Below are positions 35,425 to 44,580 of a stretch of 64,000 nt of DNA, in pieces. This stretch comes from Deminuibacter soli (GTDB lineage: Bacteria; Bacteroidota; Bacteroidia; Chitinophagales; Chitinophagaceae), in NCBI RefSeq assembly GCF_003412455.1, contig NZ_QTJU01000006.1, positions 248,001 through 312,000 of the forward strand, in the 5' to 3' direction. The notes beneath the pieces are model-generated. The model was not told the DNA's origin, searched no databases, and saw nothing but the letters and a program-made list of their open reading frames with translations. Made by a program: the position numbers and the translations under genes. Position 1 is the first letter of the stretch; each line of letters starts with the position of its first letter.

Positions 35425-36220
35425 ATGCTACATGATTTAAGCTGCAAATATCGGAAACAAGGAGAAACCGGGGAGATGGTTTTATAGTTGAATGGCTGGA
35501 TGGTTTGATGGGGGTGAATAGTTCAATCGTTTAATTGGTTCAATTGTTCAAAAGAAAACACCGCGGTACCTGGTGCCCTTCCCTTACAACCACGCCGGGT
35601 GCAACTTCAAACTTTAAACTTCAAACTTTGAAACTATTTGAACTTTGAAACCATTGAACTTTGAAACTATTTAAACTTTGAACCTTCTTAAAAAAAGAGA
35701 AGGGAATGTAGAAACATTCCCCGGTCGCGTATTTTACGCACATGAGAAAAAAATTCAAATTCTTTTGGCTGTAACACTTCTTAAAAAGAAAGAAGGGTAA
35801 GTAGAGACGAACCCTTCTGAATAATCAGCATCGTCTATTTAAGAAGCTTTAGCTAAACCAAGTTTATAAAACCAAAGGTTCTAATTTGTTTTGTTGATCC
35901 GCGCACATAACCATCCACTGCATCTTTACAGACGCCATTTCAAAGGGGGACATTATTCTCATGGAGGTTTTTATGCGAGGATGGTGCAAAGCTATTGATT
36001 GGCATTTAAATAACAAGCTTTTTTTTAGCAAAAAAGATGCTTACTATCCGCCAAACGCTTTGAGAATGCAAGTTGATAAGGGTTGCCAAAATGATTTTGC
36101 TATAAAGTGACAACAGCGATTTTCAACACTCAACCGTTTTTGCACCTCGCTGTACAGTACCGTGCGTATGCTTTGCGGAATTTTGCTTTTGCAATTAACA
36201 CATTGCCGCAGGTTCCTGCA
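35425..36220. other. 800-bp gene-poor region with repeats and hairpins
   Basis: No convincing gene. It holds heptad-like arrays (35,500-35,555 and 35,603-35,693), then two related blocks beginning CTTCTTAAAAA and AGAAGGG at 35,685-35,722 and 35,778-35,818. Each block contains a hairpin (GGAATGT-AGAA-ACATTCC; AGAAGGGT ... ACCCTTCT). A 49-codon frame at 35961-36110 with a purine-rich AAAGGGGGA upstream (MEVFMRGWCKAIDWHLNNKL) is possible but unsupported. The two hairpin blocks could be a small RNA or diverged duplicates. Confidence 0.4.
35603..35693. repeat. Heptad repeat (AACTTCA/AACTTTG type)
   Basis: AACTTCA, AACTTTA, AACTTCA, AACTTTG, AAACTAT follow in 7-bp register, then more diverged units built from TTTGAAC and TTGAAAC continue to about 35,690. 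Confidence 0.7.
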
Positions 36221-37561
36221 TTATAAAAGATAATGACCCAGCAAAAAGCCCATGGCTACGGCAACTGCAATGGTTACCAGTCCGGCACGCATAAAACTAT
36301 GGTTAAGCACCATTTTGCCGATATGCGTAGTGCCTGTTTTATCGAAGCTGATCGCTGCCAGCAAGGTAGGATAACCGGGCAGCACAAAGTCGGCATTCAC
36401 TGCCGGGAACATGGCAATCAGGTGTGCACCTGCAATGCCCAGTGCCACTCCCAGGGGCATCATGGTTTTGGTAGTTGCAGCCTGGCTGAATATCAATGCA
36501 GCCATCAAAAACACGGCGAATGTAAACAGCCAGGGATGTGCCTGTGCCATACCGCCCAGCGCCTGCCTTATCACGGCTTCATTGGCGGCAATAAACGTGG
36601 CGCTCATCCATACTACGCCAAATACAGAAACAACTGCAGATGCCATGGCTGTGAACATACTGGTTTGCACTACGTCGGTTGCCTTGGTGCGTGTTACCAG
36701 CATAATGATGGCAGCTGCACTGAGTGTGATTATTTCAATAATACAACCCATGGTTAAACGGCCATCAGCACTTACCTGCAAACCGGCTTTACCGGCAGGC
36801 ACACGCGGCACCAGTGACGGGAACGAGCCGCACAATACCACCAGTAAAATAGCCACGCAAAAAATAAGTACAGCTGTTTTAGCACCGGGTTTTACCGGCT
36901 GAGATACACTGCCTGTTTCCTGATCTATCGCACTGGCAAAAGCAGGGTCTTTCATCTTTTCGAGGAACACAGGATCCTGGTCGAGCTCCTTACCCATTTT
37001 ACGAACGGAAAACGCACCTGCCAGTACGCCGATAAAACAGGAAGGAATGCCTATTTTCATAATATCGAGGGCCGCGCCGGGATAGGCCAGTATTACCGCC
37101 AGTGCAGCGGTGGCGGCACTCATAGGACTTCCGGTTAAGGCTACATGTGAAGCAATAACGGTAATGCTCAGCGGGCGTTCGGGGCGTATTCTTTTCTTTG
37201 CCGCTACTTCCGAAACAATGGGCAGCAAGGAATATACAATGTGCGAAGTGCCTGCAAACAAACAAAGCACAAAAGAAGTGATGGGCGCTATAAAAGTAAC
37301 CCTGGCCGGGTTGCTGCGTATAATGCGTTCTGCCAGACTTACCAGGTACTGCAAACCGCCTGCAGCCTGCATGGTAGCTCCTGTGGTAACAATAGCCAGT
37401 ATAATCAGCATTACATCCAGCGGCGGTTCTGCAGGGCGCAGGTGAAACACACCTACAAATACCAGCAACCCAAGCATGCCCATTACCCCAAGGCCAATGC
37501 CTTTCATCTGTGAACCGATGAGTATTACAACCAGCAGTAACAGTAATTGCAGCAACAACAT
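36221..37561 (-). CDS. Anaerobic C4-dicarboxylate transporter (DcuA/DcuB family)
   Basis: 446 aa from ATG 37561, the length usual for the family; upstream in-frame codons would add 19 non-hydrophobic residues. Many membrane segments with the family patterns TTGATMQAAGGLQYLV, FAGTSHIVYSLLPIVSE and ASHVALTGSPMSAATA. Members exchange aspartate, fumarate, malate and succinate, mainly in anaerobic growth. The aspartase gene lies 109 bp upstream on the same strand. Together they would import aspartate, release ammonia and supply fumarate as an electron acceptor, then export succinate. Confidence 0.9.
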   Translation of the reverse strand: MLLLQLLLLLVVILIGSQMKGIGLGVMGMLGLLVFVGVFHLRPAEPPLDVMLIILAIVTTGATMQAAGGLQYLVSLAERIIRSNPARVTFIAPITSFVLCLFAGTSHIVYSLLPIVSEVAAKKRIRPERPLSITVIASHVALTGSPMSAATAALAVILAYPGAALDIMKIGIPSCFIGVLAGAFSVRKMGKELDQDPVFLEKMKDPAFASAIDQETGSVSQPVKPGAKTAVLIFCVAILLVVLCGSFPSLVPRVPAGKAGLQVSADGRLTMGCIIEIITLSAAAIIMLVTRTKATDVVQTSMFTAMASAVVSVFGVVWMSATFIAANEAVIRQALGGMAQAHPWLFTFAVFLMAALIFSQAATTKTMMPLGVALGIAGAHLIAMFPAVNADFVLPGYPTLLAAISFDKTGTTHIGKMVLNHSFMRAGLVTIAVAVAMGFLLGHYLL

Positions 37562-37670
37562 AAGCTGTGTTTTATGATAAGAAACAGGACAAAAAACAAC
37601 CGGGAAACAAAAGCACACAGGGAACTTTACTACCCTCGCCCACTTTCATTTCCCGGCTTGCATTATACTT

Positions 37671-39077
37671 CTAACGAATGAATTTAGGATGTATCAGGTT
37701 CTCGATGGAATAAATTTCATCCCACTTCTCCTGCGTTACCACTTTTCTTTCCACCACGGCAATCTGGTGCACCGATTTGCCGCTTTCCAGTGCTTCACGG
37801 GCAATGGAGGCACTGGTTTCATAACCCACTACAGGGTTTAGCTGTGTTACTATGCCAATGCTGTGCATCACCATTTCACGGGTGCGGTCTGCATTGGCAG
37901 TGATACCCACCACGCATTTTTCGCGCAGCATGTCACAGGCACGGGTAATGTATTCCAGCGAGGTAAACAGGGAGAACCCGATTACCGGTTCCATTACATT
38001 GAGCTGCAGCTGGCCTGCTTCTGCGGCCATGGTAACGGTAAGATCGGCACCGATAACGTAAAAGCAGGTCTGGTTCACTGCTTCTGGAATTACGGGGTTT
38101 ACTTTGCCGGGCATAATGGAAGAACCGGGCTGCAAGGGCGGCAGGTTAATTTCATTTAAACCCGTACGCGGGCCACTGCTCAGCAAACGCAGGTCGTTAC
38201 ATATTTTGCTCAGCTTAACGGCACAGCGTTTCATGGTACCGCTCAATTGAACATAGGCACCTGTATCGTAAGTGGCTTCAATAAGATCGGCAGAGAGCTT
38301 AACAGGAATACCACTCAGCTCAGCCAGGTAACGCACACAGTTGGCCGCATACCCTTCAGGCGCATTTACACCCGTGCCGATGGCAGTAGCGCCCATGTTT
38401 ACTTCGGTAATCAATTGCTGCACTTCGCGCATACGCAGCACATCTTCCCCAATGGTGGTGGCAAATGCATTGAACTCCTGCCCCAGCGTCATCGGTACAG
38501 CATCCTGCAATTGCGTGCGGCCCATTTTCAATACATTGGCAAATGCTTTTCCTTTTTCATAAAAAGCAGCCTGCAATCTTTCCAGTGCTTCGGTAAACAG
38601 ACTGATTTTTAAATACAATGCCAGCCTGAATGCAGTGGGATAGGCATCGTTGGTGCTTTGTGAGCAGTTCACATGGTTATTGGGATGCAGGTACTGGTAT
38701 TCACCTTTGCGGTGCCCCATGTGTTCCAGGCCAATATTGGCGATTACTTCATTGGCATTCATGTTACAGGAAGTGCCTGCGCCGCCCTGTATCAGGTCGC
38801 TGATAAACTGGTCAGCATACTTGCCTGCAATCAGTTCATCGCTGGCGAACACAATTGCGTCTGTGATGTTTTTATCCAGCACACCCGCATCGGCATTGGC
38901 CAGCGCGGCGGCTTTTTTCACATAACCAAATGCCTTGATGAATAAAGGTTCTGAGCTGATAGCAATACCGGTAATATTAAAATTCTCCTTTGCACGCAGT
39001 GTTTGCACGCCATAGTATTTGTCGTCAGGTACTTGTTTCTCGCCCAGGAAATCATGCTCCAGTCTGTAGGTATTCAT
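37671..39077 (-). CDS. aspA: Aspartate ammonia-lyase
   Basis: 468 aa, full length for aspartase (L-aspartate to fumarate and ammonia). The superfamily signature GSSIMPGKVNP is present, with NANEVIANIGLEHMG, HPNNHVNCSQSTNDAYPTA and GRTQLQDAVPMTLGQEF. Class II fumarase is a relative, but the N-terminus (YRLEHDFLGEKQVP) and the Dcu neighbour favour aspartase. The gene lies immediately upstream of the C4-dicarboxylate transporter on the same strand; the pair is a known functional unit in anaerobic dicarboxylate exchange. Confidence 0.92.
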   Translation of the reverse strand: MNTYRLEHDFLGEKQVPDDKYYGVQTLRAKENFNITGIAISSEPLFIKAFGYVKKAAALANADAGVLDKNITDAIVFASDELIAGKYADQFISDLIQGGAGTSCNMNANEVIANIGLEHMGHRKGEYQYLHPNNHVNCSQSTNDAYPTAFRLALYLKISLFTEALERLQAAFYEKGKAFANVLKMGRTQLQDAVPMTLGQEFNAFATTIGEDVLRMREVQQLITEVNMGATAIGTGVNAPEGYAANCVRYLAELSGIPVKLSADLIEATYDTGAYVQLSGTMKRCAVKLSKICNDLRLLSSGPRTGLNEINLPPLQPGSSIMPGKVNPVIPEAVNQTCFYVIGADLTVTMAAEAGQLQLNVMEPVIGFSLFTSLEYITRACDMLREKCVVGITANADRTREMVMHSIGIVTQLNPVVGYETSASIAREALESGKSVHQIAVVERKVVTQEKWDEIYSIENLIHPKFIR

Positions 39078-39253
39078 AGCTAAATTTTTTAAGCGGAAGG
39101 ATGCCGGTGTACAGGATGTATCGGCAGTGCTAATCTACCATTTTTTTGAGGAGTGGGGAGGCGGTGAGTGGTGAGGAAAGCCAAAGCCGGTGAATAGTGT
39201 CCGTAGAACTCCTTCGGAGAATGAACTTAACGAGTTTTTTTTGGGGGAAGAAG

Positions 39254-39278
39254 GGTGGCTGTGTTCCCCACAGCCACC
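39254..39278. repeat. TCCC-loop stem-loop repeat, copy 1
   Basis: GGTGGCTGTG pairs with CACAGCCACC around loop TTCCC. The same fold recurs at 62505, and with a different stem sequence at 51984, 56669 and 58340. It lies 20 bp beyond the uxaA stop and could also serve as a weak terminator. Confidence 0.7.
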
Positions 39279-39297
39279 GGTGCAACAGACAAGTATA

Positions 39298-40959
39298 CTA
39301 CAGGGACACGCCTCTTCTCCAGGGAATAAAATCATCCTGTCCCTTCAGTACTGCCTTTGGCTGAATAAGGCCACTGGCAACATCAATCACGTATTGCAGA
39401 ATGCGTTCACCAGCCTGTTGTATGGTTTCTGTACCTTCTATAATGGTACCGCAGTTAATATCAATGATATCAGGCATTTTAGCGAAAATGCGGGTATTGG
39501 TGCTGAGTTTTACCACAGGTGCTACCGGGTTGCCGGTGGGTGTACCCAGCCCTGTTGTAAACAATACGATATTGGCGCCTGACGCAACTTCAGCAGTAGT
39601 GCTCTCCACATCATTGCCGGGTGTGCACAGCAGGTTTAAACCGGGTTGTGTCACCTTCTCCGGGTAATCAAGCACAGCCGTTACCGGTGAAGTGCCGCCC
39701 TTCTTGGCTGCGCCGGCTGATTTAATGGCATCGGTAATTAGTCCATCGCGGATATTGCCGGGTGAAGGGTTGGCGTAAAACCCCGAGCCTTCTGCCTCTG
39801 CCCTGTTGTTATACACACGCATCAAATCCATAAAGCGTGAGGCATTGGCTTCATCTACACAACGATCGCTCAACTCCTGTTCCACCCCGCACAGCTCGGG
39901 AAACTCAGACAGGATTACTGAACCACCCAATGCCACCAGCAAATCAGAGGTATAACCCACGGCAGGATTGGCGGATATACCCGAGAACCCATCAGAACCA
40001 CCACACTCCAGCCCGATACACAATTTTGATAACGGTGCAGGCCGGCGTGTGTTTTCATTGGCTTTTACCAATCCCAGGAAAGTCTGGCGGATGGCTTTCT
40101 TCATCAGCTGGCTTTCCGTACCTTCTTTCTGTTGCTCCAGTATTACCATTGGTTTCTGAAACTGCGGATCGCGTTTGGCAATCTCCTGCTGCAAAATGCT
40201 TACCTGTGCGTGCTGGCAGCCCAGGCTAAGCACGGTAACCCCGGCCACATTGCTGTGCGTGCAATAGCCGGCCAGCATGCCGCACAGTGCTTCTGCATCG
40301 GAGCGCGTGCTGCCGCAGCCCATATCATGCGTCAGGAATTTGATACCGTCTACATTCGGGAATAACCGGCGCGCCAGCGGTTCAGTGAAAGTATCTTCCA
40401 GTACGGCGTCTTCCAGCTGCTGTGCAGAGGCGCCATTTTTATACAGTTGCACCAGTTGCTGCACCTGCTGTTCGTAACGGTTTACCTTGCCATAACCGAG
40501 GGCTTCGGCCATGGCTTCTTTCAGCACTTCCACATTGCGGTTTTCGCAAAACACAAGGGGAATTACAATCCAGTAGTTGGCGGTACCTACCGAGCCGTCT
40601 GCCCGGTGAAAGCCCATGAAGGTTTTATCTTTCCAAGCAGCAACAGCAGGCCGGTTCCATTGCAGTTTGCGTTCGCCCATATGATAGCCGGCTGCTGCAT
40701 GTTTTACATTGTGCACATGAATAGCGCCGCCTTTGGGTACCGCCTCGCTGGTTTTGCCTACCAGTACGCCGTACATATAAATGTTTTCACCGGCAGGCAT
40801 GTCATATAAAGTAAATTTATGTTTGGCTGCTACATCATTAACCAGGGTTATAAAGCTGCCGTTGTGTTGTACCGTTGTTCCTTTGTCCAGTTGCTGTAAG
40901 GCTACCAGCACATTATCCGCGGGGTGTATGTGCAGGAAGTTTTGCTTAGTACCATTCAT
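39298..40959 (-). CDS. uxaA: Altronate dehydratase / D-galactarate dehydratase family
   Basis: 553 aa from ATG 40959; the longer frame adds 34 residues without homology. An N-terminal SAF domain (1-95) precedes the UxaA/GarD catalytic region, with HDMGCGSTRSDAEALCGMLA, GLECGGSDGFSGISANPA and CGTIIEGTETIQQAGERI. It dehydrates D-altronate to 2-keto-3-deoxygluconate in the galacturonate branch; a closely related enzyme of the same family acts on galactarate. It stands alone, diverging from an AraC regulator and next to the glycan-degradation cluster, so it probably processes uronic acids released there. UxaB/UxaC and KdgK are not in the window. Confidence 0.87.
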   Translation of the reverse strand: MNGTKQNFLHIHPADNVLVALQQLDKGTTVQHNGSFITLVNDVAAKHKFTLYDMPAGENIYMYGVLVGKTSEAVPKGGAIHVHNVKHAAAGYHMGERKLQWNRPAVAAWKDKTFMGFHRADGSVGTANYWIVIPLVFCENRNVEVLKEAMAEALGYGKVNRYEQQVQQLVQLYKNGASAQQLEDAVLEDTFTEPLARRLFPNVDGIKFLTHDMGCGSTRSDAEALCGMLAGYCTHSNVAGVTVLSLGCQHAQVSILQQEIAKRDPQFQKPMVILEQQKEGTESQLMKKAIRQTFLGLVKANENTRRPAPLSKLCIGLECGGSDGFSGISANPAVGYTSDLLVALGGSVILSEFPELCGVEQELSDRCVDEANASRFMDLMRVYNNRAEAEGSGFYANPSPGNIRDGLITDAIKSAGAAKKGGTSPVTAVLDYPEKVTQPGLNLLCTPGNDVESTTAEVASGANIVLFTTGLGTPTGNPVAPVVKLSTNTRIFAKMPDIIDINCGTIIEGTETIQQAGERILQYVIDVASGLIQPKAVLKGQDDFIPWRRGVSL

Positions 40960-41179
40960 AGCTGCGCGCTGCTTGTTGTTATTAGGAATAATGCCGCCTG
41001 CGAAACGAAAAACTACGGAAACGTTTGCGTCTCCGTTACGCAGGCCTGTATTGGATTTCACAATCCGGGTACAAATAAAGCAAGGTACTGCCGGTAAAAA
41101 AATTTACATTTTATCATAGTAGTAAGGTAAATTAGCCTGTTTCCATTCCTTTCGTGCAAACCAAAGCATATTTATCTGA

Positions 41180-42049
41180 ATGAGACCACAATTGCTAAAG
41201 GTATCCACTGGTCCGGCACATTCATTCAGTGTTCGCCAGGATGTAGTACCCCATGTGAATAACAGATGGCATTACCATGCCGAAGTAGAGCTGATCCATT
41301 TTAAAAAAGGAGAAGGCACGCAGTTTATCGGCGATAACATCAAGCCGTTTAAAGCAGGCGATGTGGTGCTGGTTGGCGCACACCTGCCACATTACTGGCG
41401 CTTCGATGATTTTTATTTTGATGAACATACCCGCACCAATGCCGACGTACGTGTGGCTCATTTTGGCGAAACATTCTGGGGCGATCATTTTCTGCAGCTG
41501 CCCGAAAACGTGAACATCCGCAATGTGCTGGAAAAGGCAAGGCTGGGCATACAAATCAGCGGTAAAACCCGCGTACGCGTGGCAGAACTGATGGAACGCC
41601 TGCTGTATGCAGAAGGTACGGAACGCATCATTTACCTGATGGAGGCGCTGATTACCATTGCCAATTGCAAGCAACTCACCATGCTCTCTTCCATCGGTTT
41701 TAAACATGAATTTGTAGAAGCTGAGAACGACCGTATCAATGCCATTTACGAATATTCACTGGCTAATTTCAAACGCAAAATTCAGCTGGATGAGATTGCC
41801 GGTGTTGCCAATATCAGCCCCAATTCGTTCTGCCGTTATTTTAAATCACGCACCCGTAAAACCTACTCACAATTCCTCATTGAAATACGTGTAGGCCATG
41901 CCTGCAAACTGCTTATCGAAAACAAACTGAGCATTAAACAGCTCTGCTACGAAAGCGGGTTTAACAACTTCGCCTGTTTCCATAAATACTTTAAGGATAT
42001 TACAGGTAAAAGTCCGCTGAAGTACCAGAAGGAGTTTGTGGCGGGATGA
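41180..42049 (+). CDS. AraC-family transcriptional regulator
   Basis: 289 aa. The N-terminal cupin (about 20-110: WHYHAEVELIHFKKGEGTQF, GDVVLVGAHLPHYWR) binds an effector, and the C-terminal double helix-turn-helix is LDEIAGVANISPNSFCRYFK with SIKQLCYESGFNNFACFHKYF. It diverges from uxaA across a 220-bp gap and precedes the GH36 gene, so it probably activates the uronate and glycosidase genes in response to a sugar or sugar acid. Confidence 0.88.
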   Translation: MRPQLLKVSTGPAHSFSVRQDVVPHVNNRWHYHAEVELIHFKKGEGTQFIGDNIKPFKAGDVVLVGAHLPHYWRFDDFYFDEHTRTNADVRVAHFGETFWGDHFLQLPENVNIRNVLEKARLGIQISGKTRVRVAELMERLLYAEGTERIIYLMEALITIANCKQLTMLSSIGFKHEFVEAENDRINAIYEYSLANFKRKIQLDEIAGVANISPNSFCRYFKSRTRKTYSQFLIEIRVGHACKLLIENKLSIKQLCYESGFNNFACFHKYFKDITGKSPLKYQKEFVAG

Positions 42050-42073
42050 TGGGCCGCGCACATATCCGCCCGA

Positions 42074-42108
42074 GAATCGAGAATCGACAGTCGGCATGAT
42101 CGCAGCGA
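42074..42108. repeat. Heptad repeat (GAATCGA type) with GATGATCGCAGCGAATC-like tail
   Basis: GAATCGA, GAATCGA, CAGTCGG, CATGATC, GCAGCGA in 7-bp register, 25 bp after the AraC stop codon. It shares its tail with the composite repeat at 56.6 kb but lacks the stem-loop module. Confidence 0.75.
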
Positions 42109-42186
42109 ATCCCGAAAGCAGCTTGCAGCAAACCTGCAAAAGCTGGCAGCGTTTTACTATGCCGCATACTCTGACAGCCACTGCAC

Positions 42187-42265
42187 GTTAAACATTAAAC
42201 TTTAAACCAGTACCCAGTACCGTTGCTTCTGCAAGCTAAACGCTACCTGCTAAACGCTAATCGCT
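42187..42265. repeat. Two heptad arrays of different sequence
   Basis: GTTAAAC, ATTAAAC, TTTAAAC at 42187-42207, and GCTAAAC, GCTACCT, GCTAAAC, GCTAATC at 42235-42262. Both keep exact 7-bp spacing though their sequences differ from one another. Confidence 0.75.
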
Positions 42266-42310
42266 TTTATTGTATCTTCAACACTTTATTCACCGATTGC
42301 AACTTAAAAC

Positions 42311-44458
42311 ATGAGGCTACTTCTTACCGCACTGTGTATGTTATACGGTGCTTCGCTATTTGCACAAAACAAAACCATCAGCATCGACACCAAAAACAGC
42401 AGCCTGGTATTTGCCGTTGGCAAAAACGAGCGCTTGTACCAGGTGTATTTTGGCAGGAAAACAGCCGGAACGGATTACACCAAATTCAAAACCACACACG
42501 AAGCATATATCGGCGGCGGACTGGATGACTGGTTTGAGCCTGCCCTACGCATGGTGCACAACGATGGTAATCCTTCACTGGAGTTGCATTATCAAAGTCA
42601 TACCAGCACGGGTAATGCAGACAGCATACAAACCGATATTGTGCTGAAAGATCCAGCCTATCCTGTTGAAGTAGTATTACACTTCACCGCGTTCCCCAAT
42701 GAAGATGTAATTAAAGCCTGGAGCACCATCAGCCATAACGAGAAAAAGCCGGTAGTGCTTTCCCAATACGCATCTGCATTGCTGCACTTTGATGCAGACC
42801 AGTATTGGCTTACACAGTTTCATGGTGACTGGGCCAAGGAAATGAATATGGAAGAAAGCCGCTTAACCAATGGCATACACATTATAGACAGTAAACTGGG
42901 TACACGCGCCGATTTTTACCGCGCTCCCCTGTTCTTCCTGTCGCTGAACCAGCCTTCCACAGAAAACACCGGTGAATTGATTGCAGGCACACTGGCATGG
43001 ACCGGTAATTTCCGTTTTGCATTTGAGATAGACCGTCTTAACTCTTTGCGTGTGCTGCCCGGCATCAACAACTATGCATCTGACTATACACTACAACCCG
43101 GCGAAACCTTTACCACACCTGCATTTATTTACACTTACAGCAATGCAGGTAAGGGACAGGCCAGCCGCAACCTGCACAAATGGGCGCGTAACTACGCGGT
43201 GCTGGATGGCAACCAGCCACGCCTTACCCTGCTGAACAACTGGGAAGCCACTGAAATGAATTTCAATGAAAACATCCTCTCCGGCCTGTTCGATCAAACA
43301 AAGCAACTGGGTGTTGATATGTTCCTGTTAGATGATGGCTGGTTTGGCAACAACCACCCACGCAATGGCGATACAGCCGGCCTGGGCGACTGGCAGCCCA
43401 ATAAAGCCAAACTGCCCAACGGTATTGGTCACCTGGTGCAGGAAGCGACAGCGAAAGGCGTGAAGTTCGGCATATGGCTGGAGCCTGAAATGGTGAACCC
43501 TAAAAGCGATCTTTACAATAAGCATCCTGACTGGATTCTGCGTCTGCCCAACCGCCAGGAACACCTGGAACGCAACCAGCTGGTACTGGATTTAACCAAC
43601 CCGCAGGTACAGGATTTTGTATACCACATTGTAGCTGACCTGCTCGATGAAAACAAAGACATCGCGTATATTAAATGGGATTGCAACCGCCCCATGACCA
43701 ATACTTATTCACCTTACCTGAAACAGCAACAATCACATTTATACATCGATTACACACGCGGCCTCTACAAAGTGTTTGAGCGCGTTCGTGCAAAGTATCC
43801 GCACTTACCTATTATGCTGTGTTCGGGCGGTGGTGGCCGTACCGATTATGGTGCGTTGAAGTATTTTACCGAATTCTGGCCCAGCGACAATACCGACCCG
43901 CTTGAACGCATCTTTATTCAATGGGGCTATTCTTACTTCTTCCCGGCCAATACCATTGCAGCACACGTTACCAACTGGGGCAAACAATCCCTGAAGTTTA
44001 AAACAGATGTAGCCATGATGGACAAACTCGGCTACGATATTAAAGTAAGCGACTTCACGGCCAAAGAGCTGCAATTCAGTCAGCAGGCCATTGCCAACTA
44101 CAAGCGCCTCAGTGAAGTAATCTGGAAGGGTGATTTGTACAGGCTGGTATCGCCCTACGATAACCAGCGCGCAGTGGTAATGTATGTGAATGATGACAAA
44201 ACAAAAGCTGTGCTGTTCAACTATCACCTTTACCCACGCAGGGCCGAAGTGTTTTACAATGTTACGCTACAGGGCCTTGACCCCAATAAACAATACCATG
44301 TAAAAGAAACCAACCTGTTTCCCGGTACGCAATCGCACAATGCAGCGAACGATAAAGTTTACAGCGGCGCTTATTTAATGAACATCGGCTTCAACCCGTC
44401 AAATGGTGGAACACCGGAGGTGTTGAGCAGCCATGTATTCGAGATCACGGCGGAATGA
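42311..44458 (+). CDS. Exported alpha-galactosidase (GH36)
   Basis: 715 aa with signal peptide MRLLLTALCMLYGASLFAQ. The N-terminal beta-supersandwich is followed by the TIM barrel with FLLDDGWFG, GIWLEPEMVNPKSDLY, the nucleophile Asp in YIKWDCNRPM and the acid/base Asp in TEFWPSDNTDPLER (with CSGGGGRTDYG before it). It removes terminal alpha-galactosyl residues in the periplasm. It is on the opposite strand to the GH29-GH88-lyase-GH2 cluster and follows the AraC gene. Confidence 0.92.
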   Translation: MRLLLTALCMLYGASLFAQNKTISIDTKNSSLVFAVGKNERLYQVYFGRKTAGTDYTKFKTTHEAYIGGGLDDWFEPALRMVHNDGNPSLELHYQSHTSTGNADSIQTDIVLKDPAYPVEVVLHFTAFPNEDVIKAWSTISHNEKKPVVLSQYASALLHFDADQYWLTQFHGDWAKEMNMEESRLTNGIHIIDSKLGTRADFYRAPLFFLSLNQPSTENTGELIAGTLAWTGNFRFAFEIDRLNSLRVLPGINNYASDYTLQPGETFTTPAFIYTYSNAGKGQASRNLHKWARNYAVLDGNQPRLTLLNNWEATEMNFNENILSGLFDQTKQLGVDMFLLDDGWFGNNHPRNGDTAGLGDWQPNKAKLPNGIGHLVQEATAKGVKFGIWLEPEMVNPKSDLYNKHPDWILRLPNRQEHLERNQLVLDLTNPQVQDFVYHIVADLLDENKDIAYIKWDCNRPMTNTYSPYLKQQQSHLYIDYTRGLYKVFERVRAKYPHLPIMLCSGGGGRTDYGALKYFTEFWPSDNTDPLERIFIQWGYSYFFPANTIAAHVTNWGKQSLKFKTDVAMMDKLGYDIKVSDFTAKELQFSQQAIANYKRLSEVIWKGDLYRLVSPYDNQRAVVMYVNDDKTKAVLFNYHLYPRRAEVFYNVTLQGLDPNKQYHVKETNLFPGTQSHNAANDKVYSGAYLMNIGFNPSNGGTPEVLSSHVFEITAE

Positions 44459-44580
44459 TCGTGAATCGTGGGTTGTCACTCATCGGCATTTAGTAAACGG
44501 CTTCTTTGTGCACTTTGTGGTTTTCCCTTTGTGTTCCTTTGCGGTAAAAAAAAGCAATCAGCTTAACAGGCACAGTAGAT

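Noticed and set aside
35961-36110. 49-codon frame with a purine-rich upstream sequence
   Set aside because: No recognisable similarity, odd composition and a gene-poor repeat-rich setting; kept only as a remark in the region description.
44503-44548. CTTTGTG-rich stretch after the alpha-galactosidase gene as another heptad array
   Set aside because: Spacing between units is irregular, so it does not keep the 7-bp register.
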